Numbered from the stretch's first letter, positions 17,720 through 27,633 are shown. The stretch: DNA of 64,000 nucleotides from Demequina iriomotensis (GCF_000971395.1 NZ_BBME01000009.1:372001-436000), one strand, 5' to 3'. The notes: generated by a model from the sequence alone, not told the origin. Translations and numbers: made by a program.

Positions 17720-18702
17720 GGCTGCGTCGGCACCGCCGTCCCGAGCTGGTCGACGAGCGACGCGACCGTCTGCACGTTGCGCACGCCGGCCTCGGCGCCC
17801 GCGAACGGGACGACCAGGTAGGCGCCGTCCTCGACCGCGCTCAGCGCCGCGGTGGCGGGGTTGTCCTCGAGCATCGCGATCTTGTCCGCGGCGGTGTTCC
17901 ACGAGGCGTCGACGAGCACGATGACGTCGGGGTCGGCGTCGACGACGGCCTCCCACGTGGCGGACGTCCACGTGTCGTGCACGTCCGCGAACACGTTGTC
18001 GAGCCCCGCGGCGTCCATCATCATCTGGGGGGCGCCGATGCCCGCGCCCACGTACGGTGCGTCCGTGCCGGAGCTGTACCAGAGCGCGCTCAGGCCGCGA
18101 TCGTCCGGCGTGATCGCGGCGAGGTCGTCGCGCATGCGCGCGACCAGCGCGTCCGCCGCGTCGGTCGCGCCGAACACCTCGCCGGCCTCCGCGAGCTGGT
18201 CCCACAGGAGGTCGAACGTCATCGGATCGGGCTGGTAACCGGCCTCCTTGCACGCGGAGGGCGCGACGTACGTGAGGATCCCGCGCGCCGTGAGGTCGTC
18301 GCGCTCGCCCACGCCGTCGGCCGCGAGGTTGGACTCCCATCCCACCGCGATCGCATCGGGCTCGAGCGCGAGCGTCGCCTCCTGCCCGGGCAGGAAGTCG
18401 GACAGGATCGGGATGTCGGCCTCGAGCGCGGTGTACGGGGGCTCGAGCGGCCCGTCGAGGAACGCGGCGCCCACGATGCGGTCGGCCAGGCCCAGCTCGA
18501 TGAGGAGCTCCGTGGTGGTGGACTTCACGGTCACGATGCGGTCGGGGGTGCCGCCGGTCTGGATCATGAACCCGCAGTTGTCGGCCGTCACGGTGCTGAC
18601 GGTCGGCGCCGGGGTCGCGAGCGGGAGCGTGTCGGCCTGCGTGCACGCGGCGAGGGTCAGCGTGGACGCGAGGACGATGACCTTCGGTGCGAGTCGACTC
18701 AT
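17716..18702 (-). CDS. ABC transporter substrate-binding lipoprotein, F420-0/FO-type importer
   Basis: A 328-residue class III periplasmic-type binding protein anchored by lipid. The signal peptide MSRLAPKVIVLASTLTLAAC ends in a lipobox with Cys20. The mature part has two lobes: RIVTVKSTTTELLIELGLADRIVGAAFLD (N-lobe) and WEAVVDADPDVIVLVDASW (C-lobe). It captures the substrate outside the membrane and feeds the FecCD permease. It is first in its operon. The substrate could be F420-0 or, since cofC and cofD are present, FO; sequence alone does not decide. Confidence 0.83.
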   Translation of the reverse strand: MSRLAPKVIVLASTLTLAACTQADTLPLATPAPTVSTVTADNCGFMIQTGGTPDRIVTVKSTTTELLIELGLADRIVGAAFLDGPLEPPYTALEADIPILSDFLPGQEATLALEPDAIAVGWESNLAADGVGERDDLTARGILTYVAPSACKEAGYQPDPMTFDLLWDQLAEAGEVFGATDAADALVARMRDDLAAITPDDRGLSALWYSSGTDAPYVGAGIGAPQMMMDAAGLDNVFADVHDTWTSATWEAVVDADPDVIVLVDASWNTAADKIAMLEDNPATAALSAVEDGAYLVVPFAGAEAGVRNVQTVASLVDQLGTAVPTQP

Positions 18703-18803
18703 GGGCCCTCCTGGGGCGACGGGCTGCTCGGTCCTGCCGAGACGGCGCGTGGCGCTCCCGAGGCCGGCGCCTCGGGGCGTGCGCGCAGGCTAGTCACCTG
18801 GCA

Positions 18804-20207
18804 TTACCCCGATGTTTCGCGCCCGGATGCCGCCGCCGCGATGGCCGCGGCGACGGTCGGCACGGACTCGCGCAGGGCGCCCACGCTGACACGGATGTGA
18901 TCGCCGGTGTGCGGTCCGGGCTCGTCGCGGTCCACCGCGGCCGGGACCACGAACGTGCTGCCGCGGCTGACGTTGATGCCGTGCGCGGCCAGCGTGATCC
19001 GGGCAACGTGCTCGTCGGCGACCGGCACCCACGCGTTGAGGCCGTCCGCGACGGGGACCTCGACGCCTGCCGCGGCGAGGCACGCCGCGAGCTCGCGCTG
19101 GCGCAGGAAGTACGCGTGCCGCGCGCGGTCGACCGCGTGGATCGAGGCGCGGCTGGTGAGGAGGTCGTGCAGGATCGCCTGGAGCAGGCGCGACGTCCAC
19201 CCGGGGCCCAGCACGCGGTACCCGACGATGCGCTCGACGGCGCTCGCGGGGCCGCCGAGCGCGGCGATCCGCAGGTCGGGGCCGTGGGACTTGGAGAAGC
19301 CGGCGACGCGCAGCGTGCGCTGCGGGATCCACGCTCCCAGGCTCACCGGCTGCGCGGCCGAGACCAGCCCCGTGTGGTCGTCCTCGATGATGACGGCGTC
19401 GCGGCCGTAGCGATGCCGCGTGAGCACCGCCGCGAGCTCGTCGGCGCGCGACGCGGTCATGGAGATGCCGGTGGGGTTCTGCGCGCGGGGTTGGACGATC
19501 ACCGCCGCCGGGCGCGAGGCGAGCGCGGCCTCGAGGCTCGCGGGGATGATCCCGTGCGCGTCCATCCGCACGGGCACGGCCATGAGGTGGAGGTGCTCGA
19601 GCAGGTCGAGGAGCATGGGGAAGGTCGGGGTCTCCACGATGACCCGGTCGCCGAACCGCGCCACCGAGCGCAGCGCGCGCTCGATCCCGTCCATGACGCC
19701 GTCGAGCACGGTGAGGGCCTGGACGGGAGCGGGCCACAGCGCGCGCAGCGGCGCCTCGAGCTCGGGCAGCAGCGGGGGCTGCAGGTACGAGCCGACCGCC
19801 GCCCGCGACGGCGCCACGCGCTCGAGCGCCGCGGTGATGTCGGGCAGCAGCAGGGGGTCGGGGATGCCGATCGCGAGCTCGAGTCGCTCGACGCCGGGAG
19901 GCGTGGCCGCCGCGACCTCAGCGAGGTGGCCCGACCGTGTGGTGAGCCACGGTGTGCGGGGCTCGAGCACATAGGAGCCGGCGCGGCCGCGCGCCTCGAT
20001 GAGGCCGGCGTCGACCAGCCCGTGCCAGGCCGCGCTCACGGTGCCGGGGCTCACCTCGAGCCGCTTGGCCACGTCGCGCACCGTCGGCAGCCGCGTGCGC
20101 GGGGCGACCTCGCCCGTGCGGATGAGCATCGACAGGGCGGAGGCGATGCCTTGAGGGCTCGGCTCCTCGATCTGGCTCGCCAGGCGGTCGATCAGCGCCA
20201 CCCGCAC
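18804..20207 (-). CDS. MocR-type regulator: GntR HTH fused to aminotransferase-like domain
   Basis: A 467-residue PLP-dependent-fold regulator. Residues about 10-80 form the GntR winged helix (ALSMLIRTGEVAPRTRLPTVRDVAKRLEVSPGTVSAAWHGLVDAGLIEARGRAG). The rest is class I aminotransferase fold with IVQPRAQNPTGISMTASRADELAAVL, DAVIIEDDHTGLV and a PLP-Lys region GFSKSHGPDLRIAALGG. MocR proteins use PLP as effector sensor. It is divergent from the hydantoin/pyrimidine operon, and GTTAC/GTAAC inverted repeats lie in the shared 122-bp spacer, so it probably controls that operon and itself. Confidence 0.87.
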   Translation of the reverse strand: MRVALIDRLASQIEEPSPQGIASALSMLIRTGEVAPRTRLPTVRDVAKRLEVSPGTVSAAWHGLVDAGLIEARGRAGSYVLEPRTPWLTTRSGHLAEVAAATPPGVERLELAIGIPDPLLLPDITAALERVAPSRAAVGSYLQPPLLPELEAPLRALWPAPVQALTVLDGVMDGIERALRSVARFGDRVIVETPTFPMLLDLLEHLHLMAVPVRMDAHGIIPASLEAALASRPAAVIVQPRAQNPTGISMTASRADELAAVLTRHRYGRDAVIIEDDHTGLVSAAQPVSLGAWIPQRTLRVAGFSKSHGPDLRIAALGGPASAVERIVGYRVLGPGWTSRLLQAILHDLLTSRASIHAVDRARHAYFLRQRELAACLAAAGVEVPVADGLNAWVPVADEHVARITLAAHGINVSRGSTFVVPAAVDRDEPGPHTGDHIRVSVGALRESVPTVAAAIAAAASGRETSG

Positions 20208-20245
20208 CCCCTTCGTCCGATCTGGTCTCGAGCGTTCATCAACCT

Positions 20246-20260
20246 GTTACAGCAGGTAAC
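20246..20260. promoter_or_regulatory. Inverted repeat GTTAC-AGCAG-GTAAC, candidate MocR operator 1
   Basis: Perfect 5-bp arms with 5-bp spacing in the divergent spacer between the MocR gene and the amidohydrolase operon. Confidence 0.6.
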
Positions 20261-20285
20261 CCAAGGGAAATGTTCAATCGCGACA

Positions 20286-20296
20286 GTAACAGTCAC
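20286..20296. promoter_or_regulatory. GTAAC-A-GTCAC, candidate MocR operator half-sites 2
   Basis: A GTAAC half-site identical to one in operator 1, followed after 1 bp by GTCAC, one mismatch from its complement. It lies 26-40 bp from the first repeat, about four helical turns centre to centre. Confidence 0.45.
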
Positions 20297-20329
20297 TGCA
20301 TCGGACTGGAAAGAGCGCGAGGAGACGAC

Positions 20330-21178
20330 ATGACGGTGATCAGGGCGGCCATCACCCAGACCACGTGGACGGGCGACAAGGAGTCCATGCTCGACAAGCA
20401 CGAGCAGTTCGCGCGGACGGCCGCGGCGCAGGGCGCCCAGGTCATCTGCTTCCAGGAGCTCTTCTACGGCCCCTACTTCGGCATCACCCAGGACAAGAAG
20501 TACTACCGCTTCGCCGAGCAGGCCGACGGGCCCATCGTGCAGCGCTTCGCGGCGCTCGCGAAGGAGCTGTCGATGGTGATGGTCCTCCCCATCTACGAGG
20601 AGGCGCAGACCGGCGTCTACTACAACACCGCTGTGGTGGTGGATGCGGACGGCACCGTCCTGGGCAAGTACCGCAAGAACCACATCCCGCACGTCGAGAA
20701 GTTCTGGGAGAAGTTCTACTTCCGTCCGGGCAACATGGGCTACCCGGTGTTCGACACCGCGGTCGGCAAGGTCGGCGTCATCATCTGCTACGACCGCCAC
20801 TTCCCCGAGGCGTGGCGTGAGCTGGGCCTCAACGGCGCCCACCTCGCCTTCAACCCCAACGCCACCAAGCCGGGACTCAGCAACCGCCTGTGGGAGATCG
20901 AGCAGCCCGCTGCGGCCGTCGCCAACGGGTACTTCGTGCTCGCGCCCAACCGCGTGGGCCTCGAGGACAACGAGTACGGGGACGAGGCCGTGAACTTCTA
21001 CGGCACCTCGCAGATCGTCGACCCGCGCGGCAACTACGTGGGCGAGCTCGGCTCGGGCGAGAGCGAGGAGATCCTCATCCGCGACCTCGACCTCGGGCTC
21101 GTGCAGGAGATGCGCGACGACTGGCAGTTCTACCGCGACCGCCGGCCGGACACGTACGACGAGATCACGGCGCCGTAG
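20330..21178 (+). CDS. Nitrilase-superfamily amidohydrolase, beta-ureidopropionase / N-carbamoyl amidase type
   Basis: A 282-residue cytoplasmic hydrolase with the full catalytic triad: Glu43 in VICFQELFYGP, Lys116 in GKYRKNHIPHVEKFWEKFYFRPGN and Cys153 in VIICYDRHFPEAWRELGL. The sequence around the Cys and the length fit beta-ureidopropionase-like enzymes, which remove CO2 and ammonia from N-carbamoyl-beta-alanine in reductive pyrimidine breakdown. N-carbamoyl amino acids from hydantoins are an alternative substrate. ATG 20330 is preceded by GAGGAG. It is first of a seven-gene operon, with dihydropyrimidinase next. Confidence 0.87.
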   Translation: MTVIRAAITQTTWTGDKESMLDKHEQFARTAAAQGAQVICFQELFYGPYFGITQDKKYYRFAEQADGPIVQRFAALAKELSMVMVLPIYEEAQTGVYYNTAVVVDADGTVLGKYRKNHIPHVEKFWEKFYFRPGNMGYPVFDTAVGKVGVIICYDRHFPEAWRELGLNGAHLAFNPNATKPGLSNRLWEIEQPAAAVANGYFVLAPNRVGLEDNEYGDEAVNFYGTSQIVDPRGNYVGELGSGESEEILIRDLDLGLVQEMRDDWQFYRDRRPDTYDEITAP

Positions 21179-21190
21179 GGAGGCACGGAC

Positions 21191-22627
21191 ATGGCAACCA
21201 CGCTGATCACGGGCGGCACGGTCGTCTCGGCCACCGGACGCGTGCTGGCGGACGTGCTGGTCGACGGCGAGAGCATCGTCGCGGTCCTCCAGCCCGGCTC
21301 GACCGCGCTCGGCGCGGACCTGCCGCGCACCGTCGATCGCGTCATCGACGCGAGCGGCAAGTACGTCATCCCCGGCGGCATCGACGCGCACACCCACATG
21401 CAGCTCCCGTTCGGCGGGACCTCCGCCTCGGACACCTTCGAGTCGGGCACCGCCGCGGCCGCCTGGGGCGGCACCACGTCGATCGTCGACTTCGCCGTGC
21501 AGCGCTACGGCGAGAAGGTCGAGGACGGGCTCGCGCACTGGCACGAGCTCGCGGCGGGCAACTGCCACGTCGACTACGGCTTCCACCAGATCATCGGCGG
21601 CGTCGACGAGCACTCGCTCGCCGCGCTGCCGAAGCTCATCGACGAGGGCATCACCAGCTTCAAGATGTTCATGGCGTACCCGGGCGTCTTCTACTCGGAC
21701 GATGCGCAGATCCTCAAGGCCATGCAGATCTCCGCGGACACCGGCCTCATGACGATGATGCACGCCGAGAACGGCCCGGTCATCGACGTCCTCGCGGAGC
21801 AGCTGGTCAAGCAGGGCAAGATCGAGCCGTACTACCACGGCATCGCGCGGGCGTGGCAGGCCGAGGAGGAGGCCACGCATCGTGCCATCATGCTCAGCCA
21901 CCTCACGGGCGCGCCGCTGTACGTGGTCCACGTGAGCGCCAAGCAGGCCGTCGCGCAGCTCGCGACGGCGCGCGACAACGGCCAGAACGTGTTCGGCGAG
22001 ACCTGCCCGCAGTACCTCTACATGTCGCTCGAGGAGCAGCTCGGCGCGACCAGCGAGCAGTGGGGAGCCTTCGAGGGCGCGAAGTACGTGTGCTCGACGC
22101 CGCTGCGCTCGCGAGCAGAGGGGCACCAGGACCACATGTGGCAGGCGCTGCGCACCAACGACCTGCAGATGGTCTCGACCGACCACTGCCCGTTCTGCAT
22201 GAAGGACCAGAAGGAGCTCGGGCTGGGCGACTTCCGCGCGATCCCGAACGGGATCGGCTCGGTCGAGCACCGCATGGACCTCATGTACCAGGGCGTGGTC
22301 ACCGGGGAGATCTCGCTCGAGCGTTGGGTCGAGCTCACCTCGACCACGCCGGCGCGGATGTTCGGCATGTACGGGAAGAAGGGCGTGATCCAGCCGGGAG
22401 CCGATGCCGACATCGTCATCTACGACCCGAACGGCCACACGTCCATCGGCGTCGACAAGACCCACCACATGAACATGGACCACTCCGCATGGGAGGGCTA
22501 CGAGATCGACGGGCACGTCGACGTGGTCCTCTCGCGCGGCACGGTCCTGGTCGAGGACGGGACCTTCCACGGCCGCAAGGGCCACGGCGAGTTCCTGCGC
22601 CGCGGACTGTCGCAGTACCTGATCTGA
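21191..22627 (+). CDS. Dihydropyrimidinase / D-hydantoinase
   Basis: A 478-residue cyclic amidohydrolase that opens the ring of dihydropyrimidines or hydantoins. Metal-site residues are visible: VIPGGIDAHTHMQLPFGGTSASDTF (HxH), the carboxylated Lys158 in GITSFKMFMAYPGVFYSDD, His in MMHAENG, His in YVVHVSAKQA and Asp in QMVSTDHCPFCMKDQK. Length matches the family. Translation is likely coupled: 12 bp after the amidase and 11 bp before the LLM gene. A GGACGATGCG 10-mer lies within it at 21697. Confidence 0.92.
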   Translation: MATTLITGGTVVSATGRVLADVLVDGESIVAVLQPGSTALGADLPRTVDRVIDASGKYVIPGGIDAHTHMQLPFGGTSASDTFESGTAAAAWGGTTSIVDFAVQRYGEKVEDGLAHWHELAAGNCHVDYGFHQIIGGVDEHSLAALPKLIDEGITSFKMFMAYPGVFYSDDAQILKAMQISADTGLMTMMHAENGPVIDVLAEQLVKQGKIEPYYHGIARAWQAEEEATHRAIMLSHLTGAPLYVVHVSAKQAVAQLATARDNGQNVFGETCPQYLYMSLEEQLGATSEQWGAFEGAKYVCSTPLRSRAEGHQDHMWQALRTNDLQMVSTDHCPFCMKDQKELGLGDFRAIPNGIGSVEHRMDLMYQGVVTGEISLERWVELTSTTPARMFGMYGKKGVIQPGADADIVIYDPNGHTSIGVDKTHHMNMDHSAWEGYEIDGHVDVVLSRGTVLVEDGTFHGRKGHGEFLRRGLSQYLI

Positions 22628-22638
22628 GGAGGCTCGTC

Positions 22639-23655
22639 ATGGACTTCGGGGTCGTCCTGCAGACCAACCCGCCCGCGCAGCGCACCATCGCGCTCGCCAA
22701 GCTGGCCGAGGAGCACGGCTTCGGCTACGCGTGGACGTTCGACTCGCACCTGCTGTGGCAGGAGCCGTACGTCATCTACAGCGCGATCCTCGCGCAGACC
22801 GACCGCATCAAGGTCGGGCCCTTCGTCACCAACCCCGCGACGCGCGACTGGACCGTCACCGCCTCGGTGTTCGCGACGCTCAACGAGATGTACGGCAACC
22901 GCACGGTGTGCGGCATGGGTCGCGGCGACTCCGCGGTGCGCGTGACCAACGGCAAGCCCGTCACGGTGCGCGAGATGCGCGAGTCGATCCACGTGATCCG
23001 CGAGCTCGCGAACTGCCGGTCCGTCGAGTACAAGGGCGCGCAGCTGCAGTTCCCGTGGGCGCGGACCTCGTCGCTCGAGGTGTGGGTCGCGGCGTACGGG
23101 CCGCTCGCGCTCAAGGCCGCGGGCGAGGTGGGCGACGGCTTCATCCTCCAGTGCGCGGACGTCGACATCGCGCGCTGGATGATCGACTCGGTCAAGACCG
23201 CCGCGTCCGATGCCGGGCGCGACCCGGAGAGCCTGACGTTCTGCGTCTCCGCGCCCATGTACATCGGCGACGACTGGGAGCACATGCGCGAGCAGTGCCG
23301 CTGGTTCGGGGGCATGGTGGGCAACCATGTCGCGGACATCGTGGGCCGCTACGGCGACTCGGGGGCGATCCCGACGGCGCTGTCCGACTACATCAAGGGC
23401 CGCGAGGGCTACGACTACAACGAGCACGGCCGCGCGGGGAACTCGCACACCGAGTTCGTCCCCGACGAGATCGTCGACCGCTTCTGCGTGCTCGGCACGG
23501 CGGCGGATCACATCGCGAAGCTCGAGGAGCTCCGCGACGCGGGCATGACGCAGTTCGCGGGCTACCTCCAGCACGACAACAAGGAGGAGACGCTACGCGT
23601 CTACGGCGAGACCGTCATCCCGGCGCTGACGGACGCGATCACGGCGAAGGTGTGA
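22639..23655 (+). CDS. LLM-class flavin/F420-dependent oxidoreductase of the hydantoinase operon
   Basis: A 338-residue luciferase-like TIM barrel. MDFGVVLQTNPPAQRTIALAKLAEEHGFGYAWTFDSHLLWQEPYVIYSAILAQTDRIKVGPFVTNPATRDWTVTAS fits the F420-binding LLM subgroup. TVCGMGRGDSAVRVTNGKPVTVREMRESIHVIREL and WVAAYGPLALKAAGEVGDGFILQ are also typical. It resembles the family TIGR03842 as I recall it, often next to hydantoinase genes. The reaction is unknown. No dihydropyrimidine dehydrogenase lies nearby, so it may act on the pyrimidine or hydantoin ring; that is inference. Confidence 0.82.
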   Translation: MDFGVVLQTNPPAQRTIALAKLAEEHGFGYAWTFDSHLLWQEPYVIYSAILAQTDRIKVGPFVTNPATRDWTVTASVFATLNEMYGNRTVCGMGRGDSAVRVTNGKPVTVREMRESIHVIRELANCRSVEYKGAQLQFPWARTSSLEVWVAAYGPLALKAAGEVGDGFILQCADVDIARWMIDSVKTAASDAGRDPESLTFCVSAPMYIGDDWEHMREQCRWFGGMVGNHVADIVGRYGDSGAIPTALSDYIKGREGYDYNEHGRAGNSHTEFVPDEIVDRFCVLGTAADHIAKLEELRDAGMTQFAGYLQHDNKEETLRVYGETVIPALTDAITAKV

Positions 23656-23663
23656 GGCGGACG

Positions 23664-24535
23664 ATGCGGACGGCCAGGGCGCAGGCGACCCTCTGGAGCG
23701 TCGTCGGCGTCCTCGGGGTCGCGGCGCTCTGGGAGCTCTACAAGGCGATCGCTCCCGACGACGGCGTGACGGTCGGCACCGTCACCGTGCTGCCGCGCAC
23801 CACCGACATCGCGATGCCGCACATCTGGGACATGGTGACCCGGCTGTTCGAGCCGGTCACCCGCGCCGCCGGTGCTGACGTCCTGTGGTGGGCCGTGCTG
23901 CAGGCGGCGGCGTTCTCCCTGGGGATCGCGGTGCTCGGCTGGGTGCTCGGCGTGGTCTCGGGGATGCTGCTCGCGCTGCTGATGCAGCGCTGGATCACGG
24001 CGGAGAGCGCCGTGCTCCCGTGGGTGGTCCTGAGCCAGACGGTGCCGCTCATCGCGATCGCGCCGCTGGTCAAGCGCTGGGGCACCGCCATCCACCTCGG
24101 CCCCTTCCAGTGGGAGAACTGGATGTCCGTGGCGGTGATCGCCTCGTATCTCGCGTTCTTCCCCGTCGCCGTGAGCGCGCTCCGCGGCCTCAAGTCGCCG
24201 CCGCAGGCGGACACCGACCTGTTCCACGCCTACGCCGCGGGATGGTGGACCACGCTCGTCCGGCTGCGCCTGCCCGCCTCGGTCCCGTACCTCATGCCCG
24301 CGCTCAAGCTGGCCGCCGCGAACGCCGTGGTGGGCACCGTGGTGGCCGAGGTCAGCATCGGCCTGGGCGGCGGCATCGGCCGCATGATCATCGAGTTCGC
24401 CGCCACCGCGAGCGGCGACCCCGCCAAGACCTGGGCACCGATCTTGGGCGCCGTGCTCATCGGGCTGCTGTCCGCGGGGCTCGTCGCGCTGCTCGGGCGC
24501 GGTCTCGGGCGGTTCAGGAGAGGAGAGGTCCCCGC

Positions 24536-24539
<4 letters not shown>
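23664..24539 (+). CDS. ABC transporter permease (SsuC/TauC/ThiX-like), hydantoin/pyrimidine operon
   Basis: A 291-residue inner-membrane permease with about six helices and the binding-protein-dependent EAA-like loop SALRGLKSPPQADTDLFHAYAAGWWTTLVRLRLPASVPYLMPALKLAAANAVVGTVVAEVSIG. The family imports small organic compounds such as pyrimidine precursors, riboflavin or taurine. An in-frame GTG at 23652 overlaps the preceding stop and is an alternative start; ATG 23664 has the better GAGGCGG ribosome site. A GGACGATGCG 10-mer (23659-23668) covers this ATG. A second permease follows after the ATPase, so the channel is probably a heterodimer. Confidence 0.87.
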
Positions 24540-25344
<805 letters not shown>

Positions 25345-25348
<4 letters not shown>

Positions 25349-26112
25349 GGGGCGCGACCACGGCACGCACGATGCTCGCCCCGGCGGTTCTGGGCGTCGT
25401 CGCGATCGCGCTGTGGCAGCTCCTGGTGGTCGCCTTCGACGTCGCGCCCTTCCTGGTGCCGTCCCCGTCGGGGATCGCGGATGCGTTCGCGCGGTCCCTC
25501 TCCCACATCGTCGACGCCGCGAGGGTAACGGGGCTCAACGCGCTCATCGGGCTGGTGATGGGGGCGCTCACGGGCATCCTCGTCGCGATCCTCGCGAACG
25601 CGTTGCGCGTGATGTCGCAGATGCTCGCGCCGCTGGTCGCGGCGCTCGCGGTCATCCCGATCGTCGCGCTCGCCCCGGTGTTCTACGCGATGTTCGGCGC
25701 GGCCGCCCACACGGGCCGGCAGATCATCGCCGCCATCGCCGTCTTCGTCCCCATGTACCTCAACACGCTGAACGGTCTTCGACAGGTCGAGCCCGTGCAT
25801 CGTGACCTGATGCGGTCCTATGCCGCCACCGCGGAGCAGGCCAACCGCCTGCTGCTGCTTCCCGGAGCCGTTCCGTACGTGCTCAACGGGCTCAAGATCG
25901 GTTCGTCGCTCGCGGTCATCTCGGCGCTCATCGCGGAGTACTTCGGTGGCCCGGCGAACGGTCTGGGCAAGGCGATCACCTCCGCCGCGGCGGGCAGCAA
26001 CTACACGGGGGCCTGGGCGTACGTGCTCGGCGCCGTGCTGCTCGGCGCGCTCTTCTACGGCGTCACCGCAGGCATCGAGGCCTGGGCGCTGCGCCGTCGC
26101 GGGGGGTCATAG
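25345..26112 (+). CDS. Second ABC transporter permease, hydantoin/pyrimidine operon
   Basis: A 255-residue permease paralogous to the one two genes upstream. Hydrophobic segments include VLGVVAIALWQLLVVAFDVAPFLVPSP and ALAVIPIVALAPVFYAMFGAA, and the cytoplasmic coupling loop is LNGLRQVEPVHRDLMRSYAATAEQANRLLLLPGAVPYVLNGLKIGSSLAVISALIAEYFGG. ATGA overlap with the ATPase gene. Two non-identical permeases around one ATPase gene is a layout also seen for proposed pyrimidine/hydroxymethylpyrimidine importers. Confidence 0.87.
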
Positions 26113-26178
26113 GCGTCCGCCGGCGGGCGGTCGAGCAGGTCAGGCAGGCATCACAGGGAGAACGAGGGGTTGGGACAG

Positions 26179-27366
26179 ATGGCATTCATGGCAACTCGCG
26201 GCGCGCGTGCCGCGGCGTTCACGGCGGCGGCGCTCGGCGCGCTGACGCTCACCGGCTGTTCGGCGGACGAGGCCGAGCCGGCCGCATCCGGCGCGAGCGG
26301 TGACACGGGGTCGGAGGCGCCCGCGGAGCTCACCGCGGTCTCCGTGCAGCTCCAGTGGCTCACGCAGGCGCAGTTCGCCTGCTACTACGCGGCGGCCGAC
26401 CAGGGCTACTACGAGGACGCGGGCCTCGACGTCACGATCATCCCGGGCGCCGTGGACATCGTGCCCATCGACGTCCTCACGTCGGGCGGCGCGGACTTCG
26501 CGGTGTCCTGGGTGCCGAAGGTGCTCGGCGCGATCGAGCAGGGCGCCGCCGTCACCGACGTCGCGCAGATCTTCGAGCGCTCCGGCACGATGCAGGTCGC
26601 GTTCGCGGACTCGGGCATCACCTCGGCCGCGGACCTCGCGGGCAAGTCCGTCGGCTCGTGGGGCTACGGCAACGAGTGGGAGCTCATCGCGGGCATGCAG
26701 GCGAGCGGCGTCACGCTCGAGGACCTCGAGGGCGGCTCGACCGTCCAGCAGGCCTTCGACATGAACGCCTTCATCGCGGGCGACATCGACGCGGCGCAGG
26801 CGATGACGTACAACGAGTACGCGCAGGTCCTCGAGACGGTGAACCCCGAGACGGGCGAGCTCTACACGGCGGACGACCTGGTGGTCATCGACTGGAACGA
26901 CGAGGGCACCGCGATGCTCCAGGACGCCATCTGGGCTGACTCCGAGCGTCTCGCGTCCGACGAGGCCTACGCGGAGACCACCACGGCCTTCATCAAGGGC
27001 ACCATCGAGGGCTGCCTCTACGCCAAGGACGAGCCCGAGGCGGCGGCGGACATCGTGACGGCGGCGGGCTCGACGCTCGGCACCTCGCACCAGCTGTGGA
27101 TGACCAACGAGGTCAACAAGCTGATCTTCCCGTCCACCTCCGGCGTCGGGCACATCAACGAGGACCAGTGGGACGCGACGGTCGCGATGGCGCTCGAGAC
27201 GGTCAACCCCGAGGGCGCGACCATCATCTCGGCCGACCCGCCGGAGGCCGCGTACTCCAACGAGTACGTGGACGCGGCGCTCGCCGAGCTGGCCGAGGAG
27301 GGCGTCGACACCATGGGTGCCGACTTCGCTCCCATCGAGGTCACGCTGAACGAGGGCGGCGAGTAG
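26179..27366 (+). CDS. ABC transporter substrate-binding lipoprotein (NMT1/THI5-like)
   Basis: About 395 residues. The signal peptide has a lipobox LTGC, then SADEAEPAASGASGDTGSEAP as flexible linker. The mature domain starts VSVQLQWLTQAQFACYYAAADQGYYEDAGLDVTIIPGAVDIVPIDVLTSGGADFAVSWVPKVLGAI, the NMT1/THI5-like fold used for pyrimidine-type ligands. It is last gene of the operon and is followed by a hairpin terminator. ATG 26179 is chosen for its GAGGGG ribosome site at 9 nt; ATG 26188 and TTG 26170 are alternatives. The ligand is probably the ring compound or carbamoyl product handled by the first two enzymes. Confidence 0.87.
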   Translation: MAFMATRGARAAAFTAAALGALTLTGCSADEAEPAASGASGDTGSEAPAELTAVSVQLQWLTQAQFACYYAAADQGYYEDAGLDVTIIPGAVDIVPIDVLTSGGADFAVSWVPKVLGAIEQGAAVTDVAQIFERSGTMQVAFADSGITSAADLAGKSVGSWGYGNEWELIAGMQASGVTLEDLEGGSTVQQAFDMNAFIAGDIDAAQAMTYNEYAQVLETVNPETGELYTADDLVVIDWNDEGTAMLQDAIWADSERLASDEAYAETTTAFIKGTIEGCLYAKDEPEAAADIVTAAGSTLGTSHQLWMTNEVNKLIFPSTSGVGHINEDQWDATVAMALETVNPEGATIISADPPEAAYSNEYVDAALAELAEEGVDTMGADFAPIEVTLNEGGE

Positions 27367-27387
27367 CCGCTCGCGCTGGCTGAGGCG

Positions 27388-27419
27388 GCGGGCCGGTCCT
27401 TCGGGGCCGGCCCGCTTTC
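27388..27419 (+). terminator. Rho-independent-type terminator of the hydantoin/pyrimidine operon
   Basis: GCGGGCCGG pairs with CCGGCCCGC around a 10-nt loop and is followed by TTTC, 22 bp after the last stop codon. Confidence 0.8.
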
Positions 27420-27520
27420 GCGTCTCGTGCGCTGTTCGCGCGTCGCCCGTTGCAGGCGCGCCCGATGCCGGCGCACCCGTTACCCGCGCACCGGCCCCCG
27501 CCCCGCCCCGCCCCTTCTCG

Positions 27521-27595
27521 AAGTCACGGATCTGGGGACGCGCGTACGGGAGCTGAACGGGGAGCCTGGAGCGAGGTGCCTCAGATCCGTGACTT
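27521..27595. repeat. 75-nt intergenic element with perfect 14-bp inverted arms
   Basis: AAGTCACGGATCTG (27521-27534) and CAGATCCGTGACTT (27582-27595) are perfect complements around a 47-nt core. It lies between convergent transcription units. The upstream flank 27480-27520 is C-rich; no gene is visible from 27420 to 27633. Confidence 0.7.
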
Positions 27596-27633
27596 GCGGC
27601 GTCGGGTGCGGGGCGCGCCGCCCGCCGATCGGC

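Noticed and set aside
18703..18803. Riboswitch (cobalamin or other) upstream of the F420-0/FO-type importer
   Set aside because: The 101-bp leader has a small hairpin but none of the conserved boxes of a known riboswitch class.
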